Shown one piece after another: positions 16,754 to 24,796 of a stretch of DNA of 64,000 nucleotides (the first letter of the stretch is position 1; every line of letters starts with the position of its first letter). The notes under the pieces are model-generated. The model was not told the DNA's origin and searched no databases. It was given only the letters and a program-made list of their open reading frames with translations. The translations under genes were made by a program, and so were the position numbers. This DNA comes from an uncultured Acidimicrobiales bacterium. GTDB taxonomy: Bacteria; Actinomycetota; Acidimicrobiia; Acidimicrobiales; Hopanoidiivorantaceae. The stretch lies in the NCBI GenBank assembly GCA_958295755.1, contig OY282367.1:2174022-2238021 (forward strand), written 5' to 3'.

Positions 16754-18459
16754 GACCCCAAGACAGATCTAAAGAGAAGCAGCCTAAAGAGAAATCATTT
16801 AGATTGTCTCTGCCTCTCGGGCGACAGCTCATCTTGCTACTGGCTGGAGCTGTTATCGTGGCAGTGCTTGTTTCGGTGTATCTGGGCTATGTATTTGCTC
16901 GTGGCGAACTTCATCAGGAAGTTGACGATTTTCTTGAAGATCGTGCCACAGAGTTCCTCGGACTGCAAGCTGGAGAAAATCAGTCCACTGCTTTTCAAAG
17001 TGCCGATCCCGACAACACACCTCAAGCTTTTCTGACTCTTTGGGAAGAAGCACGAGAGCTGTTTGACTATCGAGCTTCTTCCTTGTTGAGAAACGATTCA
17101 TGGATGCAGCTGCTCATCTACGACACTGAATCAAACGAAATGAGGCGCCTACCACTAGGGGGTTATGGATTTTGGCCTCTCCCAGCCGAGGATCTTGACT
17201 GGGAAATTGCCATGGGAACCCAAGAAGCTACACACAGAACAATAGAAGTAGATGTTTTGGAACCAAACGGTGATAGCGGAGACGAAACAAGCGTAGGCAT
17301 CATCAACCAAGTAAATGATAATGGCTTTGTGCCAAACACTGGGATTAGCGGCAACAGAGACGGCTGGTCAAATACCCTGGGTGTCGGAGATTTTAGCTCA
17401 ACTGCCAACACCGACTCTGTTAGTGCGCCTCTTGTGGCTGGCCCGAGCTCTGACGCCGCTGTTATTGACACTTTGAATTTACGCGTCTACACCATGCAGA
17501 TCGGTAGCGGTGTGGCCTTACAGATAGGACGCGATCTCGGCGAAATAGATGGTGCCCTCGGAGATCTGCGAGATCGTGTCATCAAAGTTGGGATAGCCAT
17601 AATGCTTCTAGCGGCTCTGTTTGGATGGATTTTAGGACGCAGGCTTGCGAAACCCGTTAAGCATTTGGCCAGAAAAACCGAGACTATCTCAGAGACCCTA
17701 GATCTCACCACGCCTGTGGAGGTGAAGGGCAGTACCGAGGTGGCACAGCTTGCTACTAGCTTCAACAAGATGCTCGCCACGCTGAATCAATCCCGTGAGC
17801 AGCAAAGACAGCTCATCGCCGATGCCAGCCATGAGCTACGAACACCGCTCACCAGCCTGCGCACCAATATAGAAATGCTTGCCAGAGATATCGTCACCGA
17901 CTCGCAAGAGCGAGAAGACATTTTGGCCGACGCTGAGGCTGAGATAGTGGAGTTTTCAAAAATTGTTGATGAGCTTATGGAGCTCAACTATGAAGTTCAC
18001 AACAGCGAAGAAAACATGTTGCTGGCACTTGACGATTTGGCAGAAGAGGTCGCGATGCGAACCCGCAGGCAGTCGCATCGTGAGATAAATGTGATAGCGA
18101 AAGACCCGCAAGAAGTGCTCTGCTACGAGGTCGGCCTTAAGCGAGCGGTGAGTAATCTGCTGTCAAACGCAGTGAAGTTCAGCCCCTCCGATTCGCCGAT
18201 AGAGGTGAATGTAACAGGCACACAGCTGGAAGTGCGCGATCACGGAAACGGGATCAACAACGATCACTGTCAAAAGGTTTTTGACCGCTTCTATAGAGAG
18301 ATAGAAGCCAGAGGCACAGCTGGCTCAGGGCTTGGCTTAGCCATAGTGCATCAGATCGTGGACAACCACGGAGGGGAAGTCTGGGCGAAGAATCACCCAG
18401 AAGGCGGAGCGATCGTGGGCTTCAAGTTGCCGTCTGTTGAAGAAAACGGGAAACTATAG
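16750..18459 (+). CDS. Membrane sensor histidine kinase
   Basis: The 569-residue kinase has one helix at ~27-50, a ~230-residue extracytoplasmic sensor region and a second helix near 280-300. A HAMP linker (AKPVKHLARKTETISETLD) follows. The dimerisation/phosphoacceptor motif is DASHELRTPLTSLRTN with His361. The ATPase domain has NLLSNAVKFSP (N box), DHGNGIN (G1) and GSGLGLAIVHQI (G2). The sensor region is rich in Asn/Ser/Gly and resembles no domain I know. It is translationally coupled to its response regulator and would phosphorylate it. Confidence 0.94.
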   Translation: MRPQDRSKEKQPKEKSFRLSLPLGRQLILLLAGAVIVAVLVSVYLGYVFARGELHQEVDDFLEDRATEFLGLQAGENQSTAFQSADPDNTPQAFLTLWEEARELFDYRASSLLRNDSWMQLLIYDTESNEMRRLPLGGYGFWPLPAEDLDWEIAMGTQEATHRTIEVDVLEPNGDSGDETSVGIINQVNDNGFVPNTGISGNRDGWSNTLGVGDFSSTANTDSVSAPLVAGPSSDAAVIDTLNLRVYTMQIGSGVALQIGRDLGEIDGALGDLRDRVIKVGIAIMLLAALFGWILGRRLAKPVKHLARKTETISETLDLTTPVEVKGSTEVAQLATSFNKMLATLNQSREQQRQLIADASHELRTPLTSLRTNIEMLARDIVTDSQEREDILADAEAEIVEFSKIVDELMELNYEVHNSEENMLLALDDLAEEVAMRTRRQSHREINVIAKDPQEVLCYEVGLKRAVSNLLSNAVKFSPSDSPIEVNVTGTQLEVRDHGNGINNDHCQKVFDRFYREIEARGTAGSGLGLAIVHQIVDNHGGEVWAKNHPEGGAIVGFKLPSVEENGKL

Positions 18460-18498
18460 GTGTTGTTTCAATCATAGGGATTGGCTAGCCTGCATACT

Positions 18499-19059
18499 GT
18501 GCTCTGCTGGATTGATATGGAGATGACTGGCTTGAACGAAGCCTCCGACGTCATCATGGAAATCGCCACCGTTGTCACCGACTACGCCCTACAACCGCTG
18601 GACGAAGGGTTGGAATTCGTTATCAAGCAACCGCGCCAAGTGCTAGAAGCGATGAAAGAGCCGGTGTTGAGTATGCACACCAAAAGCGGGCTAACCAATG
18701 CCTGTCTCACTTCCAGCACTACCCTCGCCGAAGCCGAAGATAAGACTTTCAGCTACATCGCCAAGCATATCCCTCAAGCCAAAACAGCCCCACTTTGTGG
18801 TAACTCGGTGCATACCGACAGGCGATTTCTGCGAAAATTCATGCCTGGGATTGACGAGCATTTACACTATCGCATAGTAGATGTTTCAAGCGTGAGACTT
18901 CTGACTGACATTTGGTTTCCTGAGGCGGGGCTGAAACGCCCGCCCAAGGCGGAAAACCACCGAGCTTTGGGAGACATCCTAGAGAGCATTCAGGAGTTGA
19001 AGTTTTACAGAGACCATGTATTTGCCGGGGAAAAGTCGGCTACGGCCGTGCAGTTATGA
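18499..19059 (+). CDS. orn: Oligoribonuclease
   Basis: This DEDDh exonuclease degrades 2-5-nt RNA and pGpG. WIDMEMTGL gives the first Asp-Glu pair, GNSVHTDRRFL the second Asp, and HRALGDI the catalytic His and last Asp, with YRIVDVSSVR between. The start is uncertain. A TTG at 18481 would give six more residues, but TAGGGA touches it with no spacer. The GTG at 18499 has TAGCCT ending 7 nt upstream, the leaderless spacing seen elsewhere in this window, and gives the usual short N-terminus before WID. About 186 residues. Confidence 0.92.
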   Translation: MLCWIDMEMTGLNEASDVIMEIATVVTDYALQPLDEGLEFVIKQPRQVLEAMKEPVLSMHTKSGLTNACLTSSTTLAEAEDKTFSYIAKHIPQAKTAPLCGNSVHTDRRFLRKFMPGIDEHLHYRIVDVSSVRLLTDIWFPEAGLKRPPKAENHRALGDILESIQELKFYRDHVFAGEKSATAVQL

Positions 19060-19077
19060 GATGAGGCAGTTATGAGA
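19050..19077. repeat. gcagttatgaga duplicated across the orn/MBL junction
   Basis: Copies at 19050-19061 and 19066-19077. The first contains the orn stop codon TGA and the second contains the ATG of the next gene. Confidence 0.7.
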
Positions 19078-20148
19078 ATTCGACAAGAGGCAGAGAAAGC
19101 CACCGAAGCCATAGACGAGTTGGCACCGGGCGTGTTGCGTTCGCAACTGCCTGTGGAGTTGCCGGGATTAGGGCATGTGAACTGCTACATTTTGGAAGAC
19201 GAACGGGGCATAGCTGTGATAGATCCCGGCTTGCCGGGGTCAAGGTCTTTTGCCAAACTGGAAGGTCGCCTCAAACTAGCTGGCTACAAAGTGGGCGATA
19301 TACACACGGCTGTCATCACACACTCTCACTTCGACCATTTCGGCGGTGCCGAGCGCATCCGCACCGAAACAGGTGCTGATATTCTCACGCACGAGAGCTT
19401 CCGCCCTGCATGGGAAGCCAAGGAAGCGAGAGAAAACCCTGATTCTGTGACTGCCGTAAGTGCTGAAGATGATTTGGATCAGGCGGTGTCCGAAGGCAAA
19501 TCTCCTTGGGAAAGAGGGGGCAAAACTCCGTGGGGCACCGAACGCAAGCCTCCCCTTCAAGCTGATATTGAAGCTTGGGAAAAGATAGGCATGGACGAGC
19601 GTAAATGGTTTCGCACACCCACCCCGAGCGTTACAGTGGTGGATTCTGAAGTCATAAAACTGGCAAGAAGAGAGTGGATAGCAGTTCATACGCCAGGGCA
19701 TACCGGCGATCACTTATGCCTCTGGGATCCAGAACACAAAATCATGGTGTCAGGCGATCATGTGCTCCCCACCATTACACCCCATATTGCTGGCTCTACC
19801 GAAGCCCACGATCCGCTGGCCCTGTTTTTTCAGTCGCTACGGCGAATGAGCGAATTTAGCGATGCCCAGCTTGTGCTACCTGCTCACGGTCATCCCTTCC
19901 ACGGGTTGGTCGAGCGCTCAGACGACATCATTGAACATCACGAAGAACGCTTAGACACTATTCGCACAGCTTCGGAGAAGCTAGCTGAAGCCTCTGTGGA
20001 AGATTACATGAAAGAGTTGTTTTCACCCAGAGTGTGGGGCGACATGGCCGGTAGCGAAACCTATGCCCATCTGCTTCATCTTGAAGTGTTAGGAGAGATG
20101 CGAAGCTCATATAGGCAAGACGGCGTGAAGCTATTCGCCCCTAGCTAA
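19072..20148 (+). CDS. Metallo-beta-lactamase-fold hydrolase
   Basis: The 358-residue protein has the MBL metal motif THSHFDHFGG near residue 84 and HTPGHTGDHLCL near 213. An SGDHVLP Asp and a final PAHGHPF His complete the binuclear metal site. A ~50-residue charged insert (about residues 120-170, with Trp-rich repeats such as PWERGGKTPWG) sits between the first and second metal motifs. The C-terminal helical segment resembles the LACTB2-like branch. The substrate is unknown. GAGG lies 5 nt before the ATG. It follows orn by 12 nt and is probably co-transcribed with it. Confidence 0.9.
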   Translation: MRIRQEAEKATEAIDELAPGVLRSQLPVELPGLGHVNCYILEDERGIAVIDPGLPGSRSFAKLEGRLKLAGYKVGDIHTAVITHSHFDHFGGAERIRTETGADILTHESFRPAWEAKEARENPDSVTAVSAEDDLDQAVSEGKSPWERGGKTPWGTERKPPLQADIEAWEKIGMDERKWFRTPTPSVTVVDSEVIKLARREWIAVHTPGHTGDHLCLWDPEHKIMVSGDHVLPTITPHIAGSTEAHDPLALFFQSLRRMSEFSDAQLVLPAHGHPFHGLVERSDDIIEHHEERLDTIRTASEKLAEASVEDYMKELFSPRVWGDMAGSETYAHLLHLEVLGEMRSSYRQDGVKLFAPS

Positions 20149-20289
20149 CTCTTTCTGTCTGGCGTACTTGGGAAGTTTGCGGCACATTTGAAAAATTTTA
20201 AGGGGGTAAATACCAGTTATTCTGAATATCCCTTTCTAAAATTTGTGGCAATTGTCAACTTATTTCAGAAGGGATGCGTCTTTAGTGTT

Positions 20290-20655
20290 ATGACCTTCAA
20301 CTTGAAGGTTCCTGAGTGGTTGGAGCACGCGCAATGCAACTCCTCCGACGAAGACCTTTCCTACCTATTCTTCTCTAACGATGTGAATGACATCGTGAAG
20401 GCGAAGCGCATTTGTGCCCAGTGCCCTGTGATCGGGCCTTGTCTACAGAGCGCGCTTGAACGCCAAGAGCCGTGGGGCGTGTGGGGCGGACAGCTGTTTT
20501 TTGACGGCAACATTCTCACGATCAAACGTCGCAGAGGTCGCCCTTCTAAGAAAGCTCCCCTTGGCGATGTGGCTTTCCCAGATGTGCCAGTGCCTGAATA
20601 TCTGCGCGAAAAAGTAGAACAAGTCACCATTCCTGCTGAGCGCAAAGCAGCTTGA
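20290..20655 (+). CDS. WhiB-family Fe-S transcription factor
   Basis: From the ATG at 20290 the protein has 121 residues with the four WhiB cysteines at 16, 42, 45 and 51 (C-x25-CxxC-x5-C), which bind a [4Fe-4S] cluster. The turn GVWGG at 63-67 follows, then a basic RRRGRP AT-hook-like stretch for DNA binding. An upstream extension of the frame exists but lacks a good start and adds sequence foreign to the family. The stop overlaps the TTG start of the lipoprotein thioredoxin gene by 4 nt (TTGA), an unusual coupling. Subfamily not assigned. Confidence 0.92.
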   Translation: MTFNLKVPEWLEHAQCNSSDEDLSYLFFSNDVNDIVKAKRICAQCPVIGPCLQSALERQEPWGVWGGQLFFDGNILTIKRRRGRPSKKAPLGDVAFPDVPVPEYLREKVEQVTIPAERKAA

Positions 20656-21272
20656 TCAGTAAAACTGCTTTTGCCGGGATTTTACTGGCAGCACTTTTGA
20701 GTGCTGCGGCTTGTGGCTCAGGCACATCCAACACAGCTGAGCCAACCAGCACAGTATCTCCCAGCACAGGATCAAGCACTCAACCCTCGCCGGCTTCTAG
20801 CAATTTAACTGCTCCAACAGCAACCACGACTTCGGTCGCTCCTCAAGATTATGGATTGTCCGACATCACCTATTCGTATTTCAGTGCCAGTAGCACCGCC
20901 GACATACCTGGTAGTCTCGCCGACTTCGCCGGGCAGCCACTTGTGGTCAACTTTTGGGCATCGTGGTGTCCACCTTGCGTGAGGGAAATGCCCGAAATTG
21001 AAACCGTCTATCAATCTCTTCAAGATCAAGTTGCTTTTCTGGGCATCAATGTCACAGACGAGCGTGAAGACGCCTTGGAGCTTATGGAACAAACAGGGGT
21101 GAGCTATCTCCAAGCGGCCGACCCTGATGCCGTGATACAGCTCCGCCTCGGTGCCATCGTCATGCCCACCACATTGTTTGTCTCAGCAGATGGGGAAGTG
21201 CTGGATCGCTGGCAAGGTATTTTAGATGAGAATTCTCTTCGCGATAAAATAGAAGAGAATTTTGGGGTATAG
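20652..21272 (+). CDS. TlpA/ResA-like thioredoxin lipoprotein
   Basis: The 206-residue precursor has a signal sequence with lipobox AAAC (Cys about residue 21) and a Ser/Thr/Pro-rich linker to about 60. A thioredoxin fold follows, with NFWASWCPPCVREMPEI (redox-active CPPC near residue 110). The cis-Pro loop is IVMPTTLFV. It should reduce extracytoplasmic disulfides, for example on apocytochrome c or envelope proteins, using electrons from the CcdA protein encoded next. The start is TTG, sharing TTGA with the whiB stop. Confidence 0.92.
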   Translation: MISKTAFAGILLAALLSAAACGSGTSNTAEPTSTVSPSTGSSTQPSPASSNLTAPTATTTSVAPQDYGLSDITYSYFSASSTADIPGSLADFAGQPLVVNFWASWCPPCVREMPEIETVYQSLQDQVAFLGINVTDEREDALELMEQTGVSYLQAADPDAVIQLRLGAIVMPTTLFVSADGEVLDRWQGILDENSLRDKIEENFGV

Positions 21273-21299
21273 CCCTCTTAGTCGGCTAGGGTTTTTTCA

Positions 21300-22457
21300 A
21301 TGGATGAATTAGCTCTAGGCACTATTTTGAGTTTTGCCTTTGCCACAGGGTTGGTGGCAGCTTTCAATCCTTGTGGATTTGCCATGCTCCCGGCGTATCT
21401 GTCATATTTCGTGAGTTTGGAATCAGACGAAGAGGCACATATCAGCAAGAATATCCTCAGAGGTCTCATTGTGGGACTCACATTGACAGTGGGCTTCGTG
21501 TTATTTTTCGGAGTTGTCGGGATTCTGGCATCCACAATCATCAGTCAAGGTGCTATCCAGAGCAGATTGAGCTGGGCTACTTTCATCATTGGAATACTCA
21601 TGGTGCCTCTAGGCATTGCTATGCTGTTCGGCTACGAACCTAAGTTGCTGGTTCCACGCCTCAACAAAGGGGGCACAAGCCGCCAGCTGCCGTCTATCTT
21701 TCTGTTCGGAGTTTCCTTTGCGGTGGTTTCGCTCGGATGCACAGCACCGCTGTTTTTTGCCACAGTTGTGAGTTCTTTTGAAAGTCGCAATGTGTGGGAG
21801 GGCACTCTCGTGTTTCTCACCTACGGCGGAGGTATGAGCCTTATTGTGATGATTTTGACTCTAGCTACAGCCATGGCCCGCAACGAAGTTGCCACATCTA
21901 TGAGACGAGTACTACCCTATGTGAGCAAAATCTCAGGGGGATTTTTGGTGCTGGCAGGCGGATTTCTTATTCTCTACGGGTGGTGGGAGATTCAAGTTTT
22001 ACGAGGCAATTTTGGTAGCAACTGGTTTGTGGATACATCCCAGATGTTCCAAACTAACCTCACCAACTGGCTTGGCGATGTAGGCGAAACACGCGTGGCT
22101 ATAGCCATCGCGCTCATCTTGTGGGCGGTCATGCTGCGAGCTATGTGGCCACTGATCGAGAAACGGGTGGCATATCTCTGGCTAGGGCTTTGGGGTGTGG
22201 CATGGGTGTTGGCTGAGATTTGGAACTACGAGTTTGAACTGTTTGTGCTCCCCATCTGGCGGACGATTATTGATTTGCCTTTCAGAGTTGCCGACTGGTT
22301 CCGAGATCCCCTCCGCTGGGCTGTGCTGTTTGAAGTGTTACTGGCTGTGATTATCGCGCTGATTGTGTGGGGACGAGTACGCAAGAGAAAAGCGAAGAAA
22401 GAGGCTGCTGAGAAAGAAGCAACAGCTAGAAGTGAAGCTGCGCCAGTTTCTGTATAA
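21300..22457 (+). CDS. CcdA/DsbD-family transmembrane thiol-electron transporter
   Basis: The 385-residue membrane protein starts with a CcdA core: FNPCGFAMLPAYLSYF near residue 25 holds the first active-site Cys, and VSLGCTAPLFF near 150 the second. Six helices extend to about residue 230. An extra C-terminal block of four helices (~250-365) and a basic Lys/Glu/Ala-rich tail follow, longer than a standard CcdA of ~230 residues. It moves electrons from cytoplasmic thioredoxin to the lipoprotein thioredoxin encoded 27 nt upstream. An AGGG ribosome site precedes the ATG. Confidence 0.92.
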   Translation: MDELALGTILSFAFATGLVAAFNPCGFAMLPAYLSYFVSLESDEEAHISKNILRGLIVGLTLTVGFVLFFGVVGILASTIISQGAIQSRLSWATFIIGILMVPLGIAMLFGYEPKLLVPRLNKGGTSRQLPSIFLFGVSFAVVSLGCTAPLFFATVVSSFESRNVWEGTLVFLTYGGGMSLIVMILTLATAMARNEVATSMRRVLPYVSKISGGFLVLAGGFLILYGWWEIQVLRGNFGSNWFVDTSQMFQTNLTNWLGDVGETRVAIAIALILWAVMLRAMWPLIEKRVAYLWLGLWGVAWVLAEIWNYEFELFVLPIWRTIIDLPFRVADWFRDPLRWAVLFEVLLAVIIALIVWGRVRKRKAKKEAAEKEATARSEAAPVSV

Positions 22458-22471
22458 GAACTTATCGCAGA

Positions 22472-22849
22472 GTGGATTTCAAAAATTTCAGTGCCTATGT
22501 TGCTGTTGCCCTAGGCGGTTTGGCTGGTGCGTTACTTCGATGGGGGGTTGAAGAAACACTTCCACAGGGGGTGCTAATCGTCAACACAACTGGCAGCGCG
22601 CTGCTTGGGATTGTTGTAGCGGCGTGGCTAAGCCAAGCTAACTCAGCCCGCCACGAGAAACTGCTAAATGCGCTGGTGGGTTTCTGCGGTAGTTTTACGA
22701 CCTTTTCAGCCATTGCTTTCGCGGCGGCCCAGCACATAGACGAAGGTAACTTCGCATGGGGTGTCGGCTCGCTGTTGCTGCAATTCGCTTTCGGTCTGCC
22801 AGCCGCATGGTTCGGATTTTGGGTTATGAGACGCTGGAAGGCAGCTTAG
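22472..22849 (+). CDS. crcB: Fluoride channel Fluc/CrcB, copy 1
   Basis: The 125-residue four-helix protein has the Fluc signature GGLAGALLRWGVE near residue 14, NTTGSALLG near 42 and the pore motif FCGSFTTFSAIAF near 70. It exports fluoride as an antiparallel dimer. The start is GTG 14 nt after the ccdA stop, with a weak ribosome site, so it is probably read with the upstream gene. A second, shorter Fluc gene lies 64 nt downstream, suggesting a heterodimer. Confidence 0.92.
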   Translation: MDFKNFSAYVAVALGGLAGALLRWGVEETLPQGVLIVNTTGSALLGIVVAAWLSQANSARHEKLLNALVGFCGSFTTFSAIAFAAAQHIDEGNFAWGVGSLLLQFAFGLPAAWFGFWVMRRWKAA

Positions 22850-22882
22850 GATGCTTGGATCAGGATGCTTGGATCAGGATGC
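22848..22882. repeat. 14-bp repeat aggatgcttggatc, 2.5 copies, from the crcB1 stop
   Basis: Units at 22848-22861 and 22862-22875 plus a half copy. The first begins inside the TAG stop codon. Confidence 0.9.
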
Positions 22883-22913
22883 TGACAAATTTTGTCAGTG
22901 GGTATGACGCAGA

Positions 22914-23240
22914 ATGTTTGTGGCGATAGGGTTCGTGCTGTGTGCGATGTCTGCCACTATGGTGCGCGTCTTGGCAGCCAAGCATTTGGACAAAACCGTA
23001 TTTCCCTTCGGAACATTTGCTGTGAATATCCTCGGCTCTTTTGCTTTGGGGTTGCTTGGCGGGGCTAGTGATACTGTGGTGACGGTGATCGGGGTAGGTG
23101 CGCTAGGTTCGCTTACTACTTTCTCTAGTATTAATGTGGAAATTGTTCGAAGGCGGTGCTTGTCAGCCTTTGTTTATCTGGCGTTATCTATTGTGTGCGG
23201 CGTGTTGGCTGCGTGGCTGGGCCTGCAAATATCTAGCTAA
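22914..23240 (+). CDS. crcB: Fluoride channel Fluc/CrcB, copy 2
   Basis: The 108-residue partner keeps the NILGSFALG Asn motif near residue 38 and the pore motif GSLTTFSSINVE near 68. It lacks the extended N-terminal Arg motif of copy 1 (here MVRVLAAKHL). Paired Fluc genes with diverged sequences are known in Gram-positive bacteria and give heterodimers with each subunit in one orientation. A short direct repeat covers its stop codon. Confidence 0.9.
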   Translation: MFVAIGFVLCAMSATMVRVLAAKHLDKTVFPFGTFAVNILGSFALGLLGGASDTVVTVIGVGALGSLTTFSSINVEIVRRRCLSAFVYLALSIVCGVLAAWLGLQISS

Positions 23241-23250
23241 ATATCTAGCT
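23227..23250. repeat. aaatatctagct duplicated at the crcB2 stop
   Basis: Exact 12-bp copies at 23227-23238 and 23239-23250, spanning the TAA stop codon. Confidence 0.85.
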
Positions 23251-23267
23251 GAGGACACCAGGGGTTC

Positions 23268-24611
23268 TTATTGGTTTTGTGGGTTTGCCGTCAGACGGTC
23301 TCGCCCGCCGAGATAAGGTTTCAGCACTTCGGGCACAGCAATCTCGCCGTTGGGCAGATGGTAAGTTTCCACAATCGCTGCCCAAAGACGTGGCACCGCC
23401 ACAGCCGAGCCGTTCAGGGTGTGCACAAAGCGGCTGCCACGTTCTCCTTGAGGGCGATAGCGTATGTTGGCGCGGCGAGCTTGATAGTCGCTGAACCACG
23501 AGACCGAAGAGCATTCCAACCACCGATCAGCCCCCGGTGCGTACACTTCCACATCAAAAGTGCGAGCAGCCGATGCGCCGAGGTCGCCAGTGCAGATATC
23601 TACAATTCGATAAGTCAGCCCTAGATCGCTCACAGCCCCAACAGCTCGATCTAGCAGTTCTTGATGAAGCAAATGAGCTTGATCTTCGGTAGCATAAGCC
23701 AGAATTTCCACCTTCTGAAACTCGTGCACACGCAGCAGACCACGAGTGTCGCGCCCAGCTGAGCCAGCCTCTCGCCGATAGCAAGGCGTAGCAGCCATGA
23801 AGCGCATCGGCAGTTGGCTTTCGTCCAAGATTTCGTCTTCGCCCAGCGAAGTGAGCGGCACTTCACCTGTTGGGATCGGCCAGAGATCGTCTCGTGCTAT
23901 CTCATAGGCGTCATCTATGAACTTCGGCAGATGTCCCGTGCGAACCATCGTGTCACGGCGCACAAGAGTGGGGGGCAAAATCTCTTCGTAGAGGTCGCTG
24001 TTGCGGTCCAGACCGTATGTGAGCAAAGCACGAGCCAAGGCTGCTCCGTCGCCTCGAAACATCGCGAACATTGCCCCAGAGATTTTTGCTGCCCTCTCCA
24101 AATCTAAAATCCCCATCTCCACAGCAAACTCCCAGTGGGGGATGGGCTTAGTTGCAACCGCTGAGTGGCTAGCGGAGTCAGTGTGTTGAGCGGAGTCAGT
24201 GTGGCTTTTCGCTCGTCCCTCCTGTTCGGTCAGCACGGTATTATCCTCTTCGTTTTTTCCATCTGGGCAGCCTTCTGCGGGGATGTTGGGAATAGCCAAT
24301 AACAGCGTGCGTATCTCCTCGTCTAAAATTCCAACTCGCTCGCCGTGAAGATTTTCTTCGTGTCCTAACTGACGGCTCTTGGCTTGCAGTTGCTTTGCGT
24401 CCTTGTTAGCCTGTCGCAGATCTCGTACCTGTCCCGAAAGTTCGTTGATTTCATGGCGAATAGTGTCACGGTCGTGAATGCGCTGAAGCCGTTCGCCATC
24501 AAGCTCTATGACTTTGCCGAAGTCAGCCAAGGCAGCTGAGTTTTCTCCCCGCCGCGCAATCCCAGCACGCACGCGCATAGGGTCTCTACGTATCAAATGA
24601 ATGTCAAGCAT
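23268..24611 (-). CDS. serS: Seryl-tRNA synthetase
   Basis: The 447-residue class II synthetase has the N-terminal coiled-coil tRNA-binding arm (about residues 25-105). The catalytic core includes PTGEVPLTSL, motif 2 CYRREAGSAGRDTRGLLRVHEF and motif 3 LNGSAVAVPRLWAAIVE near the C-terminus. It charges tRNA-Ser; two tRNA-Ser genes are elsewhere in the window. A Ser/His/Thr-rich insert of about 30 residues (near 120-155) lies between arm and core, partly encoded by a short direct repeat (gcggagtcagtgtg). Relatives have a shorter link here. No clear ribosome site precedes the ATG. Confidence 0.97.
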   Translation of the reverse strand: MLDIHLIRRDPMRVRAGIARRGENSAALADFGKVIELDGERLQRIHDRDTIRHEINELSGQVRDLRQANKDAKQLQAKSRQLGHEENLHGERVGILDEEIRTLLLAIPNIPAEGCPDGKNEEDNTVLTEQEGRAKSHTDSAQHTDSASHSAVATKPIPHWEFAVEMGILDLERAAKISGAMFAMFRGDGAALARALLTYGLDRNSDLYEEILPPTLVRRDTMVRTGHLPKFIDDAYEIARDDLWPIPTGEVPLTSLGEDEILDESQLPMRFMAATPCYRREAGSAGRDTRGLLRVHEFQKVEILAYATEDQAHLLHQELLDRAVGAVSDLGLTYRIVDICTGDLGASAARTFDVEVYAPGADRWLECSSVSWFSDYQARRANIRYRPQGERGSRFVHTLNGSAVAVPRLWAAIVETYHLPNGEIAVPEVLKPYLGGRDRLTANPQNQ

Positions 24612-24696
24612 AAGCTCTATTCAGCTTGCCTGTTTCTCAGCCAAAAACAGCACATTTGCCATTAGTGTCAAAGCACCTATTAGCATTAAAGCACAC

Positions 24697-24770
24697 GGGG
24701 CTGTAGCTCAGCTGGCTAGAGCACCTGCTTTGCAAGCAGGGGGTCGTGGGTTCGAGTCCCATCAGCTCCA
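24697..24770 (+). tRNA. tRNA-Ala (TGC anticodon)
   Basis: Acceptor GGGGCTG pairs with CAGCTCC (one G-T pair). The anticodon loop TTTGCAA gives TGC at 24731-24733, and the T-loop is TTCGAGT. CCA is not encoded. It lies between divergent serS and the 3' end of the OLD-like ATPase gene. Confidence 0.97.
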
Positions 24771-24796
24771 CTCCAAAAAGCGGAGCTTAGACCTCT

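Noticed and set aside
20188-20289. 34-residue upstream extension of WhiB
   Set aside because: No WhiB relative has such a head; the first conserved residues follow the ATG at 20290.
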